Positions 33,480 to 42,080 of a DNA stretch of 64,000 nucleotides are shown piece after piece. The DNA is from Burkholderiales bacterium (GTDB lineage Bacteria > Pseudomonadota > Gammaproteobacteria > Burkholderiales > SHXO01), in contig JADZGB010000043.1 of assembly GCA_020854105.1 (NCBI GenBank), positions 1 through 64,000 of the forward strand, in the 5' to 3' direction. Under the pieces are notes generated by a model, which had not been told where the DNA came from, did no database searches, and saw only the letters and a list, made by a program, of their open reading frames with translations. Each line of letters begins with the position of its first letter. Positions within the stretch are counted from its first letter, which is position 1. A program made the translations under genes and the position numbers.

Positions 33480-35164
33480 ATCCGCGCGATCTGGGAATGA
33501 CGCCGCTCGGCGCTGCCGATGTGGAACGGGCACAGCGTGCCGCGCATGCCAGCGGCAGGTCGGTCCTGGAAGTCCTGGAGGAGCAGTCGGGCCTCACGCC
33601 CGAGGCGTTCGTGCACAGCCTGGCGGGTGCACTGCGCTTCGAGGCGATCGACATGGCGCGCATGAACGAGCTGGCGCCGGCGTTCGACCTGCTGCCCTAC
33701 ACCGAGGCCCTGGCGCGCGGCTGCGTCCTGTTCCGGGCACCCGGCCAGGGGCTGGTGCTGGTGTTCGCCGATCCGTTCAATCCGGCGCTGCGTCCGTGGG
33801 CGGAGGAGCGCGTCGCGCACACGCTGCGCTGGGCGCTCGCGCACGCGAGCGAGGTGTCGGCCTATCTCGCGCGCCACGGCGAGACCATGCGTGCGATGGA
33901 CTCGGTGCTGGACGACACGGTGCGCGCCGACGTGGCGAGCGGGCGGCTGGAGGAACTGTCCCTGCGCTCGATCAGCGAGCACGACAGTCCCGTCGTGCGC
34001 CTGGTGCACTCCACCCTGTACGACGCGCTCAAGGCCGGGGCGAGCGACATCCACCTCGAGACATCGGCGATGCAGCTGGTCATCAAGTACCGGCTCGATG
34101 GCGTGCTGAGCATGATCGGTACCGCCAGCGGCCTGGAGATGGCCGAGCAGGTGATCTCGCGCATCAAGGTCATGGCCGAACTGGACATCGCGGAGCGGCG
34201 CGTGCCGCAGGATGGCCGCTTCAAGGTGCTGGCGCAGGGCCGCGAGATCGATTTCCGCGTCTCGATCATGCCCAGCATCTTCGGCGAGGACGCGGTCCTG
34301 CGCATTCTCGACAAGCAGAGCCTCACCGATCACGTCAAGGGCCTGAACCTCGAGGCGCTGGGCTTCGACGACGAAGCCCGCGCGACGCTGCGCCGCCTGT
34401 CGGCCGAACCCTACGGGATGCTCCTGGTGACCGGTCCCACCGGCAGCGGCAAGACCACCACCCTCTATGCGGCGATCTCCGAGATCAACCACGGCTTCGA
34501 CAAGCTCATCACGATCGAGGATCCGGTCGAGTACCAGCTCCCCGGCGTGCTGCAGATCCCGGTGAACGAGAAGAAGGGGCTCACCTTCGCGCGCGGGCTG
34601 CGTTCGGTCCTGCGGCACGATCCGGACAAGATCATGGTGGGCGAGATCCGCGACCCCGAGACGGCGCAGATCGCGGTGCAGGCGGCGCTCACCGGCCACC
34701 TCGTGTTCACTACCGTGCACGCGAACAACGTATTCGACGTGATCGGACGCTTCATGCACATGGGCGTGGATCCGTACAGCTTCGTCTCCGCGCTCAACGG
34801 CATCGCCGCGCAGCGTCTGCTGCGCGTGAACTGCGGCCATTGCGCGCAGGACCTGCCGCCCGAGGAGCGCCTGCTGCGCGAGTCCGGCCTGGCGCCGGAG
34901 GCGGTGCGCGGCTGGCGGCTGCGCGCTGGCGGCGGTTGCGGGCATTGCCGCGGTACCGGCTTCCGCGGGCGCAAGGCGATTGCCGAGATCATGGTGCTCA
35001 ACGACGAGATCCGCGAACTGATCGTCGCGCGCGAACCCATCCGCAAGGTCAAGGATGCCGCCCGCCGCGCAGGCACGCACTTCCTGCGCGAGGCAGCGCT
35101 CGATCTGGTGCGTGACGGCGAGACCAGCCTGCAGGAGATCAACCGTGTCACCCTGGTGGGCTGA
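33476..35164 (+). CDS. gspE: secretion ATPase GspE
   Basis: A 562-residue type II/IV secretion ATPase. Walker A is GPTGSGKTT (near residue 319), an Asp box and Walker B (IMVGEIRDPETAQIA) follow, and a tetra-Cys zinc module (CGHC ... CGHC around residues 453-487) is present as in true GspE. The N-terminal domain belongs to the T2SSE_N fold. I chose TTG 33476 because it overlaps the gspF stop; ATG 33497 is a possible alternative. It powers pseudopilus assembly. Confidence 0.93.
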   Translation: MNPRDLGMTPLGAADVERAQRAAHASGRSVLEVLEEQSGLTPEAFVHSLAGALRFEAIDMARMNELAPAFDLLPYTEALARGCVLFRAPGQGLVLVFADPFNPALRPWAEERVAHTLRWALAHASEVSAYLARHGETMRAMDSVLDDTVRADVASGRLEELSLRSISEHDSPVVRLVHSTLYDALKAGASDIHLETSAMQLVIKYRLDGVLSMIGTASGLEMAEQVISRIKVMAELDIAERRVPQDGRFKVLAQGREIDFRVSIMPSIFGEDAVLRILDKQSLTDHVKGLNLEALGFDDEARATLRRLSAEPYGMLLVTGPTGSGKTTTLYAAISEINHGFDKLITIEDPVEYQLPGVLQIPVNEKKGLTFARGLRSVLRHDPDKIMVGEIRDPETAQIAVQAALTGHLVFTTVHANNVFDVIGRFMHMGVDPYSFVSALNGIAAQRLLRVNCGHCAQDLPPEERLLRESGLAPEAVRGWRLRAGGGCGHCRGTGFRGRKAIAEIMVLNDEIRELIVAREPIRKVKDAARRAGTHFLREAALDLVRDGETSLQEINRVTLVG

Positions 35165-35173
35165 GGCGCGCGC

Positions 35174-35989
35174 ATGAGCTGGAGCGAACGCTTGGAGGTG
35201 CATCTGCATCCCTCGTCGCTGTCGATCCGGCGCACGCGGCCGTGGTCGAACGGCGGCACGGTCCGGGCCGTGCCGCTGGCGGTGCGCGGCACGGACGCTG
35301 CGGAGGTCTGGCGCGAGCCGCTGCAGGCGCTCGCGCACCTTTTCCAGGAGTCGCGCGAGCGCGGCAGCGTGCTGCGCGTGATCCTGTCCGACCACTTCGC
35401 GCGCTATGCCGTGGTGCCGTGGAGCGCCGATCTGGTGAGCGATGCGGAGCGCGTCGCGTTCGCCCGCCTGACGTTCGCGCAGATCTTCGGTGCGGCGAGC
35501 GAGGGCTGGGAGATCGCGCTCGACGACGCGCTCAGGGTTCAGCCGGCGATCGCGGCGGCAATCGATCGCGGCCTGCTGGCGGCGCTGCGCGAACTGTGTG
35601 GCGCGCGGCGCATGCGCCTGGCATCCGTGGTTCCGGCCCTCGTGCGCGACGTGAACCGGCATCGCGCGACGCTGCGCGAGGGCGACTTCTGGTTCGCCCG
35701 CATCGAACCCGGCCGCCTCGTGCTCGCCCTGCGCCGCAGTGCGGCGTGGTCGACCGTGCGCTCGCGTCGCCTCGATGCCGGCGGGAGCGAGGCGCTGGCC
35801 GCCGCGCTGCGCCAGGAAGCGATGGCCTGCGGCGCGGCACCGCACGGGATGCTCTATCTCGTAGATCCGGGCGCTTCGGTGCAGTCCGTGCCTGGCTGGC
35901 AGGTCGCCCGGCTGGACGCGGCGACCGCCGCTGCCGCCGCGGCGGCGCCGCGCGCGGCGGCGGCACGATGGAAGGCATTCCGGCCATGA
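35174..35989 (+). CDS. PilM/GspL-like cytoplasmic secretion component
   Basis: A 271-residue actin-like ATPase-fold-type protein with no membrane segment. Weak similarity to PilM or the cytoplasmic part of GspL: an early LEVHLHPSSLSIRR..., and a VILSDHFARYAVVPW segment. The C-terminal tail is an alanine-rich stretch. In operons of this shape it fills the PilM slot linking the ATPase to the PilN-like protein. It overlaps the next gene as ATGA. Confidence 0.65.
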   Translation: MSWSERLEVHLHPSSLSIRRTRPWSNGGTVRAVPLAVRGTDAAEVWREPLQALAHLFQESRERGSVLRVILSDHFARYAVVPWSADLVSDAERVAFARLTFAQIFGAASEGWEIALDDALRVQPAIAAAIDRGLLAALRELCGARRMRLASVVPALVRDVNRHRATLREGDFWFARIEPGRLVLALRRSAAWSTVRSRRLDAGGSEALAAALRQEAMACGAAPHGMLYLVDPGASVQSVPGWQVARLDAATAAAAAAAPRAAAARWKAFRP

Positions 35990-36531
35990 CCAGGATTCCC
36001 GCCATCGCGCTCGATTTCGCCCGCCCGGCAGCGGCGCTCGGCCGGGCCGGGCTCGTCCTGCTCGTGCTGGGGGCCGCCGGGCTGGCAGCGGCCGGGCTGC
36101 ATTACCGCGCCGTGGCACAGGAGGCGCGCGTGCGCGAGGCGCGCGTGACGCAGTTGCGTGAAATGGCACAGCGCACGCTGCCGGCGCTGGAGAGCGGGGC
36201 TGACGCATCGCCCGAGGCGCGCGAGCAGGTACGCAGGGCAAACGAGGTGCTGGGACAGATCAACGTGCCGTGGAGCGAGCTGTTCGCGGCCATCGAGAGC
36301 GCGCAGCACGAGGACATCGCGCTGCTCGCAGTGCAGCCGGATGCGCGCGCACGCAGCGTATCGATCAGCGGCCAGGCGCAGGACATGACCGGCGTGCTCG
36401 CCTACATGGGCCGGCTGGAGGCAGGCGGCAGGCTGCGCGAGGTGATGCTGATCGAGCACGAAATCAAGGTGAAGGAGCCAGCGCAGCCGACCAGATTCAC
36501 CTTGAACGCACGCTGGATGGAGTCGCAGTGA
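35986..36531 (+). CDS. PilN-like inner-membrane secretion protein
   Basis: A 181-residue bitopic protein: short cytoplasmic N-terminus, a membrane helix at about residues 17-37 (GRAGLVLLVLGAAGLAAAGL), a coiled coil (VREARVTQLREMAQRT), and a periplasmic ferredoxin-like domain with INVPWSELFAAIESAQHEDIALLAVQPD, typical of PilN/GspL C-terminal regions. ATGA start and GTGA end overlaps tie it to both neighbours. It likely forms the inner-membrane clamp with the PilO-like protein. Confidence 0.75.
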   Translation: MTRIPAIALDFARPAAALGRAGLVLLVLGAAGLAAAGLHYRAVAQEARVREARVTQLREMAQRTLPALESGADASPEAREQVRRANEVLGQINVPWSELFAAIESAQHEDIALLAVQPDARARSVSISGQAQDMTGVLAYMGRLEAGGRLREVMLIEHEIKVKEPAQPTRFTLNARWMESQ

Positions 36532-37088
36532 ACGCCGCGCATGGGGCCCGGCTGGGCTGGATCGCGAGGCGCGCGCTGCTCGGGCTGCGCTGGCCCGGGA
36601 TGGCCGGTGTGGTCATGGCCGCGGCGGCGCTGGTCATCGCGCTGGGCGCGGGCCGGCCGATGCTCGAGCGGCTGCAGTCGCTGGAACGCGAGGCACGCAC
36701 ACTGGGTGCGCGCAGCGCATCGACCGGTGCAGAGGCATCGCCCAGGACGCCGCACGGGCAGTTGTCGAACTTCTACGCCTTCTTCCCGCCGCCTTCGGCG
36801 CTTCCGGACCTGCTCTCGCGCATGCAGCGCGCGGCACGCGACAACGGACTGACGCTGCCCCGCGGCGAGTATCGGCTGGTGCGCGATCCGGCGTTCGCGC
36901 TGGCGCGCTACCAGATCACGTATCCGGTGCAGGGCGCCTACGCGCAGGTGCGCGGCTTCGTCAACGACGTGCTGGACGGCGTGCCGGCCGCGGCGCTGGA
37001 GGAGATGACACTCGAGCGCGATGACGTTTCGCAAGGCGTGCTGGAGGCGCGTGTGCGCTTTAGCCTGTACCTGGGGACGCAGCCATGA
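36528..37088 (+). CDS. PilO/GspM-like inner-membrane secretion protein
   Basis: A 186-residue bitopic protein with a membrane helix (VVMAAAALVIALGAG, about residues 29-43), a coiled coil and a periplasmic domain ending ARVRFSLYLG. The layout matches PilO/GspM, partner of PilN/GspL. The start is the GTG of a GTGA overlap at 36528. No catalytic feature is expected. Confidence 0.72.
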   Translation: MNAAHGARLGWIARRALLGLRWPGMAGVVMAAAALVIALGAGRPMLERLQSLEREARTLGARSASTGAEASPRTPHGQLSNFYAFFPPPSALPDLLSRMQRAARDNGLTLPRGEYRLVRDPAFALARYQITYPVQGAYAQVRGFVNDVLDGVPAAALEEMTLERDDVSQGVLEARVRFSLYLGTQP

Positions 37089-37648
37089 GTCGGAAACCGG
37101 GCGCGCGCCGCACGCTGATCCTGGTGGCACTGGCCGTCACCCTGGGCGCGGTGTACTGGGCGGAGAACCTCGAGGGCGAGGCGCCGGTCGAGGACGGGGT
37201 CGTGCCGGCCCTGCCGGCGCGCGAACCGACGGGCGCGCGAATGCAGCCGATGGCGCCCTCGTCCGTAGACGCGAAGGGCTCGCTCGATCTGGCGCGCCTG
37301 CATCGGGCGCCGGCGGCTGAACCGGGCGGTGAGCTGTTCGGGGAGCCTCCCGCGTCGATCGCACCGCCGCCTGCGCTGCCGGCGCGAGGCCGGCAGGCGG
37401 CGGTGCAGCCGGAACCGCCGCCACCGCCGCCCGAGCCGCCCCCGCTGCCGTTCAGATATCTCGGCCAGTTGCTGGAGGGCGAGCGCAGGATGGTGTTCCT
37501 CGTCGCCGGAGAGCGCAATCTGGTGGTCGGCGCCGGGGACGTGATCGACAACGTCTACCGCGTCGACGAGATCGGCGAGGACGCACTGAGACTGACCTAT
37601 CTGCCCATGAACGTACAACAGACCCTACCCACCGGAGCCGCGCAATGA
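37085..37648 (+). CDS. PilP/GspC-like periplasmic linker protein
   Basis: A 187-residue protein with one N-terminal membrane helix (LILVALAVTLGAVYW), a proline-rich linker with PEPPPPPPEPPPLP near residues 103-119, and a C-terminal HR-like domain (FRYLGQLLEGERRMVFLVAGERNLVVGAGDVI) like that of GspC/PilP, which binds the secretin N-domains. The proline linker probably spans the periplasm. Overlaps neighbours by ATGA at both ends. Confidence 0.75.
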   Translation: MSRKPGARRTLILVALAVTLGAVYWAENLEGEAPVEDGVVPALPAREPTGARMQPMAPSSVDAKGSLDLARLHRAPAAEPGGELFGEPPASIAPPPALPARGRQAAVQPEPPPPPPEPPPLPFRYLGQLLEGERRMVFLVAGERNLVVGAGDVIDNVYRVDEIGEDALRLTYLPMNVQQTLPTGAAQ

Positions 37649-39909
37649 CCGTCCGTCGCCGTGCCGCGATCGCGGCGGTGCTGTGCATGGTGCTGGCCGG
37701 CTGCGGCTCCATGTCGCAGGAGCAGCGCATCCGCCAGGAGATGCTGCGCGGTGATCCGGAGCAGGCGCTGGTGCAGCTCGAGCAGGCAATGCGCGCGAAC
37801 CCGGGGAACGCGCGCTATCGCCAGACCTACGAGCGCGAGCGTGCGCTGCTGGTCAACCGCTTCGTTGCCGATGGCGACCTGCAGCGCAGCGCCCAGCGCC
37901 ACGAGACCGCGCGCTCGCTCTACGCGCGCGCGCTCAAGTACGACCCGGGCAACGAGCGTGCGAAGGCCGGGATCGCGGCCCTCGAACTGATCGACCAGCA
38001 GAACGCCATCCTGAAGCAGGCGCGCGAGGACATCGCCGCCGACCGCCTCGAGGCGGCCGAGAAGCCGCTGCGCGAACTGCTCGCGCGCAACCCCGGCCAG
38101 CGCGAGGCGCGCGAGCTGCTCAATCGCATCGCCGATCGCCAGGCAGACCTGCAGATGCAGCCGGCGCCCTCGCCCGCGCTGAAGGGCGCCTTCGCCCAGC
38201 CGATCACGCTCGAGTTCCGCGACGCCAGCCTGAAGTCGGTGTTCGAGGTGATCTCGCGCTCGGCTGGCATCAATTTCGTGTTCGACCGGGACGTGCGCTC
38301 GGACACGCGCATCAACATCTTCGTGCGCGACACCTCGCTCGACGACGTGGTGAAGCTCATCCTGATGACCAACCAGCTCGAGCGCAAGCTGCTCAACGAG
38401 AAGACGGTCCTGATCTATCCCAACACGCCGGCCAAGCAGAAGGAATACAGGGAGCTGGTCGTGCGCAGCTTCTACCTCGCCAATGCCGACGTGAAGCAGG
38501 CGCTGAATCTGGTGAAGGGGATGGTGAAGACGCCAGACGTGTTCATCGACGAGAAGCTCAACCTGATGGTGGTCAAGGACACGCCCGATGCGGTGCGGCT
38601 GATCGCCAGCCTGATCCGCTCCATGGACCTGGCAGAACCGGAGGTGATGCTGGAGGTGGAGGTGCTGGAGATCGCCAGCACGCGCCTGCAGGAGCTGGGC
38701 GTCAGGTACCCCGAGGCCATCGCGCTGGGCAATCCCGCGAGCGACGCGGCCAGCTTCGTGCTGGGCGAGGATCGGCTCGAGGCGTTCACGGTCAATCCGA
38801 TCGCGGTGATCGACCTGAAGGCCCGCGACGGCGACGTGCGACTGCTCGCCAATCCGCGCATCCGCGTCAAGAACCGCGAGAAGGCGAAGGTGCACATCGG
38901 CGACCGCGTGCCGGTGGTCACCACCACTTCCACCGCGAACGTGGGCGTGTCCTCGTCGGTGAGTTACCTCGACGTGGGCCTGAAGCTCGACGTCGAGCCC
39001 AACATCTATCTGCGCGACGAGGTGGCGATCAAGGTCGGGCTGGAAGTGAGCAACATCACCGACACCCTCGATCTCGAAGGCGGTACCCGCGCCTACGAGC
39101 TGGGCACGCGCAACACCGCCACCACGCTGCAGCTGCGCGATGGCGAGACGCAGATCCTGGCCGGTCTGATCAGCGACGAGGACCGGCGCACCGCGCGCAA
39201 GGTGCCTGGACTGGGTGACTTCCCCGTGCTGGGGCGCCTGTTCCGCAGCGAGCTGGACGACCGCCGCAAGACCGAGATCGTGCTGCTCATCACGCCGCGT
39301 ATCGTGCGCAGCCTCGAGTATCCGCAGACGGCGGTGAGCGCGACGCCGGTGGGTACGGATGCCGCGATCGGCACCGTGCCGGTGCGCATCGGGCCGAGCA
39401 ACGGCGGTCAAGTCGCAATCGCCCCGAGCGGCTCGAGCATCACGTCTGCCGGTCCGATCCCGCGTCCGCTGCCGCCGCCGGCGGTCGGTACGCCGCCGCC
39501 CACACCGGACGGGGCGGATGCCGTGGATCGGGGCGAGGCAGCAGGCGCGGACGACGTGGTGGCGCGTGCGGCTGCAGGCGGTCCATCCGCATTGATGATC
39601 GCCGCGCCGCCCAGCGCACGCGGCGGCAGCGATATCGTCGTGTCCCTGTCGCTTCCGCCGGGTGGCGCGGCGCAGCACGCGAGCGCTGAACTGGTGTACG
39701 ACCCGCTGCAGCTGGAAGTGGTGGGAGGCAGCGGCGCCGCGCCTGGGCGCGTGCCGGTGCGTATCGACGGTTCCGCCGCGGTGCGCTTCCGCGTACTGCT
39801 CGCCGGCGGGCGCGCACAGCTGCGGGCCGAGAACGTGTCAGCGACCGATGCCGGCGGCAATCCCGTGGCGGTGTCGGCTCCCGGCCCGATCGAGATCACG
39901 GTGCAATAG
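37645..39909 (+). CDS. gspD: secretin with TPR-like N-terminus and C-terminal cohesin domain
   Basis: A 754-residue outer-membrane lipoprotein (lipobox LAGC, Cys20). Residues about 25-175 are a TPR-like helical region, then N-domains (ITLEFRDASLKSVFEVIS), then the secretin core (VPVVTTTSTANVGVSSSVSYLDVGLKLDVEP ... PGLGDFPVLGRLF ... ETEIVLLITPRIV). A proline-rich linker follows, and the last about 110 residues (IVVSLSLPPGGAAQHASAELVYDPLQLEVV...) look like a cohesin domain. The usual GspD lacks both the TPR region and the cohesin. The gate is the exit pore; the cohesin faces the outside or the periplasm. Confidence 0.88.
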   Translation: MTVRRRAAIAAVLCMVLAGCGSMSQEQRIRQEMLRGDPEQALVQLEQAMRANPGNARYRQTYERERALLVNRFVADGDLQRSAQRHETARSLYARALKYDPGNERAKAGIAALELIDQQNAILKQAREDIAADRLEAAEKPLRELLARNPGQREARELLNRIADRQADLQMQPAPSPALKGAFAQPITLEFRDASLKSVFEVISRSAGINFVFDRDVRSDTRINIFVRDTSLDDVVKLILMTNQLERKLLNEKTVLIYPNTPAKQKEYRELVVRSFYLANADVKQALNLVKGMVKTPDVFIDEKLNLMVVKDTPDAVRLIASLIRSMDLAEPEVMLEVEVLEIASTRLQELGVRYPEAIALGNPASDAASFVLGEDRLEAFTVNPIAVIDLKARDGDVRLLANPRIRVKNREKAKVHIGDRVPVVTTTSTANVGVSSSVSYLDVGLKLDVEPNIYLRDEVAIKVGLEVSNITDTLDLEGGTRAYELGTRNTATTLQLRDGETQILAGLISDEDRRTARKVPGLGDFPVLGRLFRSELDDRRKTEIVLLITPRIVRSLEYPQTAVSATPVGTDAAIGTVPVRIGPSNGGQVAIAPSGSSITSAGPIPRPLPPPAVGTPPPTPDGADAVDRGEAAGADDVVARAAAGGPSALMIAAPPSARGGSDIVVSLSLPPGGAAQHASAELVYDPLQLEVVGGSGAAPGRVPVRIDGSAAVRFRVLLAGGRAQLRAENVSATDAGGNPVAVSAPGPIEITVQ

Positions 39910-39918
39910 GGTCCGCGC

Positions 39919-40401
39919 ATGGCACGTCGGGCCGCGGTTCGCGGCTTCACCCTCATCGAGCTGATCGTGGCAGTCGCCATCCTGGGCATCCTGGCCACGG
40001 GACTGCTGCCTCTTGCCCAGCTCGCGGCCCAGCGCGGCAAGGAGCAGGAGTTGCGCATCGCACTGCGCGAATTGCGCGGAGCGATCGACGCCTACAAGAA
40101 GGCCGCCGACGAAGGCCGCATCGAGAAGAAGGTCGACCAGTCGGGATACCCGTCCGAGCTGGCCGTGCTGGTCGAGGGCGTGAGGGATGCCAGGTCGACC
40201 GAGGACAAGGCAGTTTATTTCCTGCGGCGCATTCCGCGCGATCCCTTCTTCGACGATGTCACCATCCCTGCGGAGAAGACCTGGGCATTGCGCAGCTACG
40301 ACAGCCCGCCGGACGATCCGCGCGCGGGCGACGACGTGTTCGACGTGTTCTCGCAGTCGCGGAAGGTCGGTCTGAACGGCGTACCCTACCGGCAATGGTG
40401 A
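39919..40401 (+). CDS. pseudopilin with type IV prepilin leader
   Basis: A 160-residue pseudopilin: leader MARRAAVRG then FTLIELIVAVAILGILATGLLPLAQ with Glu5. The body has no GspG calcium site; it contains DAYKKAADEGRIEKKVDQ and DPFFDDVTIPAEKTWALRSYDSPPDDP. It fits a minor-pseudopilin role (GspH/I-like). Ten bases after the secretin stop, overlapping the next gene by seven bases. Confidence 0.85.
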   Translation: MARRAAVRGFTLIELIVAVAILGILATGLLPLAQLAAQRGKEQELRIALRELRGAIDAYKKAADEGRIEKKVDQSGYPSELAVLVEGVRDARSTEDKAVYFLRRIPRDPFFDDVTIPAEKTWALRSYDSPPDDPRAGDDVFDVFSQSRKVGLNGVPYRQW

Positions 40402-40790
40402 GGCGCCGGCACCGCGGGCAGCGCGGCTTCACCCTGATCGAGCTGATCGTGGTGTTCGCCATCCTCGCTCTGCTGATCTCCCTGGCGGTGCCGCGCTACT
40501 TCGCGCACATCGATCGTGCGAAGGAGGCCACGCTCAGGCAGGACCTGCACGTGATGCGCGACGCGATCGACAAGTTTCATGGGGACAAGGGCCGCTATCC
40601 GGCCTCGCTCGAGGAACTGGTATCCGAGCGCTACCTGCGCTCGGTGCCGGTGGACCCGCTGACCGAGAGTGCGGCCACGTGGCGAAGCGTGTCCCCGCCC
40701 GCGGATGCGGACGCCGGGGGTGAACTCTACGACGTCAGGAGCGGAGCGCAGGGCAATGCCAGGGACGGGCGTGCGTATGCGGAGTGGTGA
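40395..40790 (+). CDS. pseudopilin, GspG/H-like
   Basis: A 131-residue protein with leader MVRRRHRGQRG then FTLIELIVVFAILALLISLAVPRYF, Glu5 present. The short body (DKGRYPASLEELVSERYLRSVPVDPLTE) resembles a GspG without the last strand. Second of three pseudopilins after the secretin. Overlaps the next gene by 14 bases. Confidence 0.85.
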   Translation: MVRRRHRGQRGFTLIELIVVFAILALLISLAVPRYFAHIDRAKEATLRQDLHVMRDAIDKFHGDKGRYPASLEELVSERYLRSVPVDPLTESAATWRSVSPPADADAGGELYDVRSGAQGNARDGRAYAEW

Positions 40791-41343
40791 GCACGCCGAT
40801 GCGCAGACGGGCTTCGCATTGATCGCGCTGCTGCTGGTGGTCGCGGTGAGCGGACTCGCGCTGGCAGCGGCGGCCCAGGTGTGGTCCACCACGAGCCGGC
40901 GCGACAAGGAGGAGGAGCTGCTGCGCATCGGATCGGAGTTCCGCCAGGCGATCCGCGGCTATGCGGCCAGCTCGCCGGCCGTGGAACAGTACCCGCTGCG
41001 CCTCGAGGATCTGCTGCTCGATCCGCGCTTTCCCTTCGTCAAGCGTCATCTGCGACGCATCTATGCCGATCCGCTCACCGGCAAGTCCGAGTGGGGTCTG
41101 GTCAAGATGGGCGAGGCGATCATCGGCGTGTACAGCCTCGCCGAAGGAAAGCCGCTGAAGAGCGCACTCGATCCTACGCTCGGCATTGCGGATCAGGCAC
41201 AGAGCTATCGCGACTGGGTCTTCGTCTATCGCCCGGGCGATGCCGGCGCCGGCAACCCGGAAGACCCGGATCATCCTCGTCCCGGCGGCAAGGCGCCGCT
41301 TCCCGCCGAACGAGAAGGCGACGGCCCTGCGCCCGTGCACTGA
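40777..41343 (+). CDS. minor pseudopilin lacking Glu5 (GspK-like position)
   Basis: A 188-residue protein with a class III leader (MRSGEHADAQTG) and FALIALLLVVAVSGLALAAAAQVWSTTSRR. The residue at position 5 is Ala rather than Glu, as seen in tip pseudopilin GspK. The body has FRQAIRGYAASSP, and the C-terminus is rich in Pro and Gly with charged residues. An in-frame ATG at 40756 is an alternative start. Last gene of the operon. Confidence 0.75.
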   Translation: MRSGEHADAQTGFALIALLLVVAVSGLALAAAAQVWSTTSRRDKEEELLRIGSEFRQAIRGYAASSPAVEQYPLRLEDLLLDPRFPFVKRHLRRIYADPLTGKSEWGLVKMGEAIIGVYSLAEGKPLKSALDPTLGIADQAQSYRDWVFVYRPGDAGAGNPEDPDHPRPGGKAPLPAEREGDGPAPVH

Positions 41344-41358
41344 AGCGTGTCTCCCGAA

Positions 41359-41377
41359 AGCCGCGCCGGACGCGGCT
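41359..41377 (+). terminator. hairpin after secretion operon
   Basis: AGCCGCG / CGCGGCT, a 7-bp stem with a 5-base loop, ends in CTTCG; only a weak T run, so terminator function is probable but not certain. It begins 15 bases after the operon stop. Confidence 0.5.
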
Positions 41378-41489
41378 CTTCGCGAGGCACTCCCGAGATC
41401 CGCTGCACGCCTGCGTCTTCGCGCGTTTGACCGCTAACCTTCGCCCTCGATAATCTTCGCGGCGATCGCTGACGTCAAAGGAGGACGAC

Positions 41490-41777
41490 ATGGATGCACT
41501 GCACGCTGCACTGCGCAAGATCCATGATCATCCGGGTCTGCCGGCGTCACTCACCCTGCAGTCGCTGATCGAGAGCCTGGATATGGGCGGCCCATTCGAT
41601 CTGTCCCGCCTGTACCAGCTGAACTACTCCGAATTCGAGTTGGCACTCGAACTGATGAAGCAGTGGCGCCTGGATACCTATCGGTACGAGCGTGGCTGGG
41701 CGGCGCAAGCGGCGCGAGGCGGGGTCGGCGCTGCACCTGCCAGCCAGGCCGAGCGTTATGCACAGTTGCACCAGTGA
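41490..41777 (+). CDS. small conserved-looking protein, unknown
   Basis: A 95-residue soluble protein with a strong RBS (AAAGGAGG seven bases before ATG 41490). The N-terminal half is helical (DALHAALRKIHDH), with YQLNYSEFELALELMKQWRLDTYRYERG. The tail is alanine/glycine-rich. No known domain recognised. It lies alone between the secretion operon and a convergent M48 protease gene. Confidence 0.65.
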   Translation: MDALHAALRKIHDHPGLPASLTLQSLIESLDMGGPFDLSRLYQLNYSEFELALELMKQWRLDTYRYERGWAAQAARGGVGAAPASQAERYAQLHQ

Positions 41778-42080
41778 TTTCCGGATTTGTCAACTGAAAT
41801 GTCGAAGTGCGGGGATTAACGCATAACCAACTGATTTGTTTATCAGAAACAGAGCCGCTGAGTGCGGTCGGGCGCGCGCGCGAAGTGCACTCGCAGGGCC
41901 TGCGGCCATCGCGCGTGCGCGTTGTGCACAGCGTTATCCACACCCTCCCGCCCAGAAGACAGCAAGGAGGGCAGCAAGGAAGGCAGCAAAGAAAACAGCA
42001 CAGAAAACAGGGCCCCGCAGGGTCCTGTTTCACTCCGGGGCCTCGCAGGGCCCTGCGCCGGTCCGTTGCGGTTGCTCGCG
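41778..42080. other. 303-base gap, terminator and repeats, no gene
   Basis: Contains a lower-GC part near 41780-41850, a purine-rich tract with GGCAGCAAGGAA-like repeats at 41963-42005, an intrinsic terminator and a 14-bp palindrome CGCAGGGCCCTGCG at 42044-42057. The + strand frame through the tract is rich in Lys/Ala/Arg but has no plausible start. Confidence 0.7.
42005..42030. terminator. bidirectional intrinsic terminator
   Basis: AAACAGGGCCC and GGGTCCTGTTT pair over 11 bp (one G-T pair) with a CGCA loop, giving T-runs on both strands. It can end the small gene at 41490 and the minus-strand M48 gene. Confidence 0.75.
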
